Part shown: positions 31,641-36,937 of the stretch, piece after piece
How positions within the stretch are numbered: position 1 is the stretch's first letter
Layout of the letters: every line of letters starts with the position of its first letter
NCBI GenBank assembly: GCA_030433115.1
Contig: JAUILH010000025.1
Location: 1-36,937, forward strand
DNA: 36,937 nt
Source: Bacteroidia bacterium
GTDB taxonomy: Bacteria; Bacteroidota; Bacteroidia; Flavobacteriales_D; JAUILH01
Direction of reading: 5' to 3'
The notes under the pieces: model-generated
Databases searched by the model: none
Seen by the model: only the letters and a program-made list of their open reading frames with translations
Told to the model about the DNA's origin: nothing
Program-made: the position numbers and the translations under genes

Positions 31641-31862
31641 ATGTATTGGACATTAGAATTAGCATCTTATTTGGAAGATGCGCCATGGCCAGCCACAAAA
31701 GATGAGTTAATCGACTTTGCGATTAGGACGGGAGCGCCTTTGGAAGTGGTGGAGAATCTTCAGCAAATTGAAGATGAAGGAGATTCTTATGATAATATCG
31801 AAGAGATATGGCCAGATTATCCTTCAAAGGAGGATTTCTTCTTCAATGAAGATGAATACTAA
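31641..31862 (+). CDS. DUF2795 family small acidic protein
   Basis: A 73-residue, very acidic cytoplasmic protein: MYWTLELASYLEDAPWPATKDELIDFAIRTGAPLEVVENL at the start (shown here as the pattern YLEDAPWPATKDEL and GAPLEVVENL), then QQIEDEGDSYDNIEEIWPDYPSKEDFFFNEDEY-type acidic text at the end. This pattern is typical of DUF2795 proteins that are highly conserved in Bacteroidota and often found as single-gene transcripts. Their function is not established. It has its own candidate promoter and a strong terminator and lies between the adenosyltransferase and secA. An acidic mini-protein that binds nucleic-acid-binding proteins is one guess, without evidence in the sequence. Confidence 0.85.
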   Translation: MYWTLELASYLEDAPWPATKDELIDFAIRTGAPLEVVENLQQIEDEGDSYDNIEEIWPDYPSKEDFFFNEDEY

Positions 31863-31886
31863 ATAGATTAAACATAATTTTATCAT

Positions 31887-31930
31887 ACCCTGACATGCTG
31901 GTTAATTTATCAGTATGATCAGGGTTTTTT
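31887..31930 (+). terminator. Rho-independent terminator after the DUF2795 gene
   Basis: ACCCTGA (31887-31893) pairs with TCAGGGT (31919-31925) and is followed by T6. The 25-nt loop contains a smaller CAT/ATG pairing. The right half plus T-run (TCAGGGTTTTTTATGC) repeats exactly that of the mscL terminator. Confidence 0.75.
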
Positions 31931-32004
31931 ATGCCATGTTGTCAGGTTATCAACGATGGTACAATTTATGACAAGCTAATGCCACGCAAACTCAATAATT
32001 GCGT

Positions 32005-32012
32005 TATTTTTG
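32005..32012 (+). promoter_or_regulatory. Candidate -7 box (TATTTTTG) of secA
   Basis: TATTTTTG fits TAnnTTTG and ends 22 nt before the secA ATG at 32035, predicting a leader of about 16 nt. The -33 position has no clear TTG. Confidence 0.45.
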
Positions 32013-32034
32013 TCAATTCGTAAAAAGTGAAAAA

Positions 32035-35000
32035 ATGATTGGAGGAATACTCAAAAAAATATTTGGAGATAAATCAGCGAAAGATAGGAAAGAGCTTCAA
32101 CCTATCGTAGATAAAGTGAAGGGGGAGTACGAGAAACTCCAATCTTTGTCTCACGACCAGATCAGAGATAAATCTGATGAGCTTAAAAAGCGCATTGCTG
32201 ATTACATCAAAGTTGAGGAAGATAAAATAGCTGAGCTCAAGAAAAAAGCAGACGATCCTTCCATTCCAGTTGAACAAAAAGAGGCCATGTATGATGAAGT
32301 AGACAGTTTGACAGAAACGATTGACAAAAAGATTGAAGAAATACTGTTGGAGATTCTGCCGGAAGCATTTGCCGTTATTAAGGACACCGCCAGACGATTT
32401 GCCGAAAATGAGACTTTTACAGTTACAGCAAAAGATTACGATCGCGAATTGGCTCAAACCAAAGATTTTGTGAGTATTGATGGCGATAAAGCTGTTTGGC
32501 AAAATCACTGGGATGCTGCCGGTACTGAGGTGAAGTGGGATATGGTTCATTATGACGTTCAGTTAATGGGGGGCGCCATCTTGCACAAAGGAAACATTGC
32601 TGAAATGATGACGGGTGAAGGAAAAACCCTTGTGGCTACCTTGCCCGTATTCTTAAACGCACTTACCAGAAAAGGGGTTCACATGGTAACGGTGAACAAC
32701 TACCTGGCAAAACGAGATTCCGAATGGATGGGACCTTTGTACCAATTTCATGGTTTAACAGTTGATTGTATTGACAACCACAGACCAAACTCGGATGAAA
32801 GAAGAAAAGCGTATGGCGCAGATGTGACTTTCGGTACCAACAACGAATTTGGTTTCGACTATCTAAGAGACAACATGGTGAACGATCCAGCCAATCTGGT
32901 ACAGAAGAAGCACCATTACGCCATTATTGATGAGGTGGATTCTGTATTGATTGATGATGCAAGAACACCATTGATTATTTCTGGTCCAACTCCGCAGGGA
33001 GATAAGCATGAGTTCAACGTGTTTAAACCAAAAATCGAGAAGCTGTATGCCGCTCAAAAACGCATCATTAACGGATTCCTGAGTGATGCGAAACGATTAT
33101 TGGCTGAAGCGAATAACGAAAGCTTAGGTAAGAAGGATGCCGCTCAAAAAGGGAAAGACGGAGGTTTGGCCTTGTTGAGAGCATACAGAGGTCTCCCTAA
33201 GAATAAAGCATTGATCAAGTATTTGAGTGAAGACGGAATCAGATCTCAATTGCAAAAAACGGAGAATTTCTATCTGCAAGATCAGGAAAAAGAAATGCCA
33301 ACTGTAGATGCAGAACTGTATTTCGTAATTGATGAGAAGAACAACTCTATCGACTTAACTGAAAAAGGAATTGACTTGATTTCTGAAGACGAAGGAAACG
33401 ATTTCTACATCATGCCAGACATGGGAGCGGAGATTTCCAAAATTGAAGCCTTGAGTGATAAGTCAGCTGATGAAAAAGTTCAAATGAAGGATGACCTTAT
33501 TCGCGAATTCACGGTAAAAACAGAGCGAATTCATACCATCAACCAATTGTTAAAAGCCTACACTCTGTTCGAAAAGGAAGTAGACTATGTATTGATGGAT
33601 GGCAAGGTTAAAATTGTTGATGAGCAAACCGGTCGTATCATGGAAGGAAGACGTTATTCTGACGGATTGCACCAGGCCATCGAATCGAAAGAAAATGTGA
33701 AGATTGAGGCGGCAACCCAAACCTACGCGACCATTACTCTACAGAATTACTTCAGAATGTACCACAAGCTATCTGGTATGACAGGTACTGCAGAAACTGA
33801 AGCACAAGAATTCTTCGATATCTACGAATTGGATGTGACCGTAGTGCCAACCAACCGTCCCGTGATTAGAAAGGATGGAAACGATTTGGTATACAAAACG
33901 GCGCGTGAAAAATACAATGCCATCATTGATCGGGTGGAGGAATTAAGAAACGAGGGAAGACCTGTACTTGTGGGGACAACCACTGTTGAGATTTCTGAGT
34001 TGTTGAGTCGATTAATGAAAATGAAGAAAATTCCTCACCAGGTACTGAATGCCAAATACCACCAACGTGAAGCAGAAATTGTAGCAGAAGCAGGTAAGAA
34101 AGGTGCAGTAACCATTGCCACCAACATGGCAGGTAGGGGTACGGATATTAAATTGTCTGATGAAGTAAAAGAACTGGGCGGATTGGCCATTATTGGTTGT
34201 GAAAGACATGATTCAAGACGTGTGGATAGACAGTTAAGAGGTCGTTCTGGTCGACAAGGAGATCCCGGATCTTCTGAATTTTATGTGTCTCTGGAAGATA
34301 ACCTGATGCGTTTGTTTAACTCTGATAGAGTGGCAAGAATGATGGACAGATTGGGAATCAAAGAAGGAGAAGTGATTCAGCACAGCATGATCACCAAATC
34401 CATTGAAAGAGCTCAGAAAAAAGTAGAGGAAAACAACTTTGGGATTCGTAAACGTTTGTTGGAGTACGATGACGTGATGAATGCTCAAAGAAAGGCCATT
34501 TACAGCAGACGTAGAAACGCACTATATGGTGATAGATTGGAAATAGACATCACTAATATGTTCTATGAGACTCTGGTAGATATAATTTCCGAACATCAGG
34601 AATACAGAGATATCGAAGGATTTAAAATTGAATTGCTTAGAATTTTTGCCATTGAGTCTCCAGTAACTACTGAAGATGAATTGGAAGAAGCAGATCCAAC
34701 AGAGTTGGCTAACAAAATCTTTGAACAAGTGATGGCCGCTTACGACAGAAAGTGGTCTGAAGTAAGCAAGTTGGCCTATCCTGTGTTTAAAAATGTGTAC
34801 GAAAATGAATACGATGGCACCAGAACCTTATTTCCTGTGCCATTTACAGACGGAATTAAAATGTTGCAAGTTCCGGCTCCAATTGAAGACACTTACAATC
34901 ATCAGGCAGCTAACCTAAAGACTGTTTTGGAGAAAGGCATTTCCCTGGCAATCATCGATCAGGAGTGGAAAGAGCACTTGAGAGAAATGGATGATCTGCG

Positions 35001-35439
35001 TCAATCTGTGCAGCAAGCCAGATACGAGCAGAAAGACCCATTGTTGGTATATAAACTGGAGTCCTTCGATTTGTTCAAGCAAATGATGACCAGAGTGAAC
35101 AAGGATATTGTGTCATTCTTAGTGAAGTCAAGATTGAATGTTGTGGTAAATGAGAAACAACCTGTGGCTGCTCAGGTAGTGCAGGAAGATCCCATGAAAA
35201 ATGTTCAAACTTCAAAAACAGAAGTGCCACAATATGCTGGTGCAACGGCTTCCGGAGGAGGAGAGCAAGCAGAACCACAGGAAAGACAAAAACAACAACC
35301 AGTTGTTAGAACCGAGAAGAAAATTGGTAGAAACGACAAGGTTGAAATTTTCAATGTCATGTCAGGAGAGAAGAAAACGGTGAAGTACAAAGTGGCTGAA
35401 CCAATGATTCAGTCTGGTCAGTGGAGAATTATTGATTAG
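32035..35439 (+). CDS. secA: Preprotein translocase ATPase SecA
   Basis: The motor ATPase that pushes unfolded preproteins through SecYEG. The ATG at 32035 gives 1134 residues starting MIGGILKKIFGDKSAKDR, a typical SecA opening; the open frame from 31999 would add 12 residues upstream of the -7 box. Walker A is TGEGKTL at about 193-199, Walker B/DEAD-like DEVDSVLIDDART at about 299-311. The NBD1 region has the long Bacteroidota insertion at about 335-455 (including GLALLRAYRGLPKNKALIK). NBD2 carries VGTTTVEISELLSRL and GRGTDIKL, and RQLRGRSGRQGDPGSSEFY is the arginine-finger region. The C-terminus ends WRIID and lacks the zinc-binding tail, as is usual in this phylum. It is a single-gene transcript convergent with a secreted-protein gene. 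Confidence 0.98.
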   Translation: MIGGILKKIFGDKSAKDRKELQPIVDKVKGEYEKLQSLSHDQIRDKSDELKKRIADYIKVEEDKIAELKKKADDPSIPVEQKEAMYDEVDSLTETIDKKIEEILLEILPEAFAVIKDTARRFAENETFTVTAKDYDRELAQTKDFVSIDGDKAVWQNHWDAAGTEVKWDMVHYDVQLMGGAILHKGNIAEMMTGEGKTLVATLPVFLNALTRKGVHMVTVNNYLAKRDSEWMGPLYQFHGLTVDCIDNHRPNSDERRKAYGADVTFGTNNEFGFDYLRDNMVNDPANLVQKKHHYAIIDEVDSVLIDDARTPLIISGPTPQGDKHEFNVFKPKIEKLYAAQKRIINGFLSDAKRLLAEANNESLGKKDAAQKGKDGGLALLRAYRGLPKNKALIKYLSEDGIRSQLQKTENFYLQDQEKEMPTVDAELYFVIDEKNNSIDLTEKGIDLISEDEGNDFYIMPDMGAEISKIEALSDKSADEKVQMKDDLIREFTVKTERIHTINQLLKAYTLFEKEVDYVLMDGKVKIVDEQTGRIMEGRRYSDGLHQAIESKENVKIEAATQTYATITLQNYFRMYHKLSGMTGTAETEAQEFFDIYELDVTVVPTNRPVIRKDGNDLVYKTAREKYNAIIDRVEELRNEGRPVLVGTTTVEISELLSRLMKMKKIPHQVLNAKYHQREAEIVAEAGKKGAVTIATNMAGRGTDIKLSDEVKELGGLAIIGCERHDSRRVDRQLRGRSGRQGDPGSSEFYVSLEDNLMRLFNSDRVARMMDRLGIKEGEVIQHSMITKSIERAQKKVEENNFGIRKRLLEYDDVMNAQRKAIYSRRRNALYGDRLEIDITNMFYETLVDIISEHQEYRDIEGFKIELLRIFAIESPVTTEDELEEADPTELANKIFEQVMAAYDRKWSEVSKLAYPVFKNVYENEYDGTRTLFPVPFTDGIKMLQVPAPIEDTYNHQAANLKTVLEKGISLAIIDQEWKEHLREMDDLRQSVQQARYEQKDPLLVYKLESFDLFKQMMTRVNKDIVSFLVKSRLNVVVNEKQPVAAQVVQEDPMKNVQTSKTEVPQYAGATASGGGEQAEPQERQKQQPVVRTEKKIGRNDKVEIFNVMSGEKKTVKYKVAEPMIQSGQWRIID

Positions 35440-35454
35440 GAAGTTTAAGACTGA

Positions 35455-36099
35455 TTATTCTTCTTGTTGGCTCAAGCTCATGACGTAGTTTATGAAATCT
35501 CCGTAGCCATACTGTTGTGGATTAAAGTTGGAGATGTCATAGCTGAACAAAAAACTCTCATGCTTTAGCTCGCCTTTGCTTAAGTCTAAGTAAAGAATAT
35601 TTGTGGATATGTTGGGAATACCATCTGGACTGATTCCGTCGTACTCAAATTGGGCAGAAAAGATTGATTGATGAGTTGCAGAATAAGAGAAAGGGGTGGC
35701 GCGAAATGTGCCAACACTGTTTTCATGAATTTTCCCACTATCATAATAAGCGGCATACAAAAGATACTTCTCAGGGATGGAACCATAGTCTTTTCGAACA
35801 TAATACAGCGTATCCTTGGTAAAAACATATTCCAGATTGTGGTTCAACGAACTTAAGTAGTATACACTATCTTCGCTATTCGGATAGCTAGGTGCAAGAT
35901 GATAATTGAATTCCGTTATTAATCCCAGTTCGTTAGACTTCATGAACATTTTTTTTATCTCCCTTTCACCCGAGTTCAGATCATGGCAATATATATACAA
36001 TGCGCCACTGGAATCTCTTGAAATACCCATATCCGTGGAGTTCTGAGAATAAGTTATCATGCAGTTAAAAAAGAGTAGAACGAGCGTATATTTGACCAT
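35455..36099 (-). CDS. Secreted protein of unknown function
   Basis: A 214-residue exported protein starting at the ATG at 36099 (MVKYTLVLLFFNCMITYSQ, signal peptide with likely cleavage near 18-19); the frame is open to a TTG at 36120 but those extra residues precede an otherwise complete signal peptide. The mature part is beta-rich with many Tyr and Ser residues, in YNYHLAPSY-like and LYYVRKDYGSI-like stretches, and ends NYVMSLSQQEE. I do not recognise a family. It is downstream of another exported protein gene (48-nt gap) and converges with secA, with 15 nt between the stops and no clear hairpin there. Confidence 0.68.
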   Translation of the reverse strand: MVKYTLVLLFFNCMITYSQNSTDMGISRDSSGALYIYCHDLNSGEREIKKMFMKSNELGLITEFNYHLAPSYPNSEDSVYYLSSLNHNLEYVFTKDTLYYVRKDYGSIPEKYLLYAAYYDSGKIHENSVGTFRATPFSYSATHQSIFSAQFEYDGISPDGIPNISTNILYLDLSKGELKHESFLFSYDISNFNPQQYGYGDFINYVMSLSQQEE

Positions 36100-36147
36100 A
36101 TGCTTTAAAAGGTACAACAAATTTCTAAAATAGCTTTGTTCAGGGAT

Positions 36148-36882
36148 TTAATTGTATCTCCCCGTATTTTCTGGTATAGGAGTTGAGGTCATGGTGACTT
36201 TTTTCTTCCAAATCCACCCAATCCCAAAATTTAAACCCAGACGCACGCCAATATTGTACCGTAAACTTTCATTTGAAAACTGAAAGCCATTAGATTCTGA
36301 AAGGCGCTCAGAATACTTTCTTTTGTAGAAGACTCCGGCGGACAAATCCAATACGCCACCGTCTTTGAGGTTAAATAAGAATCCTTGTAAATAACCAATT
36401 GAATGCTCCCATTGATCAAATTGAATGGAATTGGTAGGAGCGCCAGGCTGGTAATACTCGTGAATTTTTGCGTATCTGTAAAATAATGCAGAGTACGGTT
36501 TGACAACAGTGGGATTAAATATTTTCATTTGAAAGTATCGTTTGTAAATGCCAAATATGGCACGATTGACTGTGTAGGTGCGCGGACCAGGTACAAAGGC
36601 GTCAATTGCAGTGTCTAATACCTCTGTTGGAATGCTATAATCATTGTAGACAGCGCTCACTTCAAAGGCATTGTTATGATTGAAAGCATATTCAAATCCT
36701 GCACTATATGTGACCCCGGCGCCGATGAGTAACCACGGCATCACTTTTCCCTTAACAAAGAAAGCCCTGTACTCCGGATGTGCTTTGTTGTATAAATTGT
36801 CAAATGTTCCCTGGTCCTGGGAATAGGCTGTCCCACTCAATAACAGTGTCAATACGACCAGATATTTATTCAATAAATCCAT
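36148..36882 (-). CDS. Probable outer-membrane beta-barrel protein
   Basis: A 244-residue exported protein (signal peptide at about 1-21, MDLLNKYLVVLTLLLSGTAYSQ-type, cleavage after YS). The remainder alternates polar and hydrophobic/aromatic residues in strands such as MPWLLIGAGVTYSAGFEYAF, FEVSAVYNDYS, IFGIYKRYF and RLGLNFGIGWIWKKK, with Gly and aromatic residues near strand ends, which is the look of a small 8- to 10-strand outer-membrane beta-barrel. No known family is claimed. A conserved function cannot be stated; a role in surface or envelope integrity is possible. The gene is likely cotranscribed with the secreted protein gene downstream. Confidence 0.68.
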   Translation of the reverse strand: MDLLNKYLVVLTLLLSGTAYSQDQGTFDNLYNKAHPEYRAFFVKGKVMPWLLIGAGVTYSAGFEYAFNHNNAFEVSAVYNDYSIPTEVLDTAIDAFVPGPRTYTVNRAIFGIYKRYFQMKIFNPTVVKPYSALFYRYAKIHEYYQPGAPTNSIQFDQWEHSIGYLQGFLFNLKDGGVLDLSAGVFYKRKYSERLSESNGFQFSNESLRYNIGVRLGLNFGIGWIWKKKVTMTSTPIPENTGRYN

Positions 36883-36937
36883 CCAACCAATGGAATATAT
36901 TCAAGACGAATTGTGGGTTTTCATTGGCGTATTTATA

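Noticed and set aside
32074..32550. 158-codon minus-strand open frame inside secA
   Set aside because: Antisense to the conserved SecA N-terminus; composition (Phe, Cys, Ile-rich) is typical of shadow frames.
1..36937. CRISPR array, prophage, integron or insertion sequence
   Set aside because: No regularly spaced repeats, transposase, integrase or phage structural genes were found; gene content is chromosomal core.

Overview
The window looks like a core-chromosome segment of a marine-type Bacteroidota, most probably Flavobacteriales (Cryomorphaceae, Schleiferiaceae or Crocinitomicaceae-like). This is inferred from moderate-to-low GC, Bacteroidota promoter elements (TTTG/TTG about 19-20 nt before TAnnTTTG), many Bacteroidota-type families (DUF3822 next to rsmD, DUF2795, a SecA with an enlarged first nucleotide-binding region, a propeller-type histidine kinase) and secreted proteins whose signal peptides end in Q-type cleavage sites. 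No prophage, insertion sequence, integrase, CRISPR array or restriction system is visible.

Layout. 1-3365 (+): the 3' part of a DUF3822 gene, rsmD, coaD, a thioredoxin-like protein that has lost both active-site cysteines, and a small membrane protein. 3443-7152 (+): pheT and a PlsC-like acyltransferase. 7149-9950 (-): short-chain dehydrogenase, proC and acyl-CoA dehydrogenase. 10011-13781 (+): anmK, a Glu/Leu/Phe/Val dehydrogenase and an nhaD antiporter gene broken by a frameshift. 13821-17067 (+): an ExbB-ExbD-TonB set and folC, followed by tRNA-Val(TAC) with a clear promoter and terminator. 17254-17470 is non-coding and holds a degenerate repeat. 17470-18722 (+): ECF sigma factor, small one-TM protein and membrane-anchored CpxP/Spy-like protein. 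This order resembles the CnrH-CnrY-CnrX signalling logic. 18855-21940 (+): a secreted unknown, a DUF2817 metallopeptidase, MscS and MscL.

22177-28298 is the most interesting block. A LytTR response regulator, a stand-alone receiver and a stand-alone Hpt protein form a tight plus-strand operon. It runs head-on into a minus-strand operon that encodes a TPR-PKD secreted protein, an unassigned secreted protein and a propeller histidine kinase without a fused receiver. The two operons overlap by 62 nt at their 3' ends. Together they supply all the parts of a dispersed phosphorelay, with two unassigned exported proteins as candidate partners of the sensor.

28340-30128 (-): SLC13-type anion transporter and a small cysteine-patterned secreted protein. 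30207-35439 (+): a methyltransferase, cob(I)alamin adenosyltransferase, DUF2795 protein and secA. 35455-36882 (-): two unassigned exported proteins, one of them probably an outer-membrane beta-barrel.

Most genes are housekeeping. Novelty is concentrated in the phosphorelay block, the sigma/CpxP-like block, the variant pore helix of MscL, the cysteine-less thioredoxin fold and the broken nhaD. All family calls come from reading motifs by eye; no database search was run.
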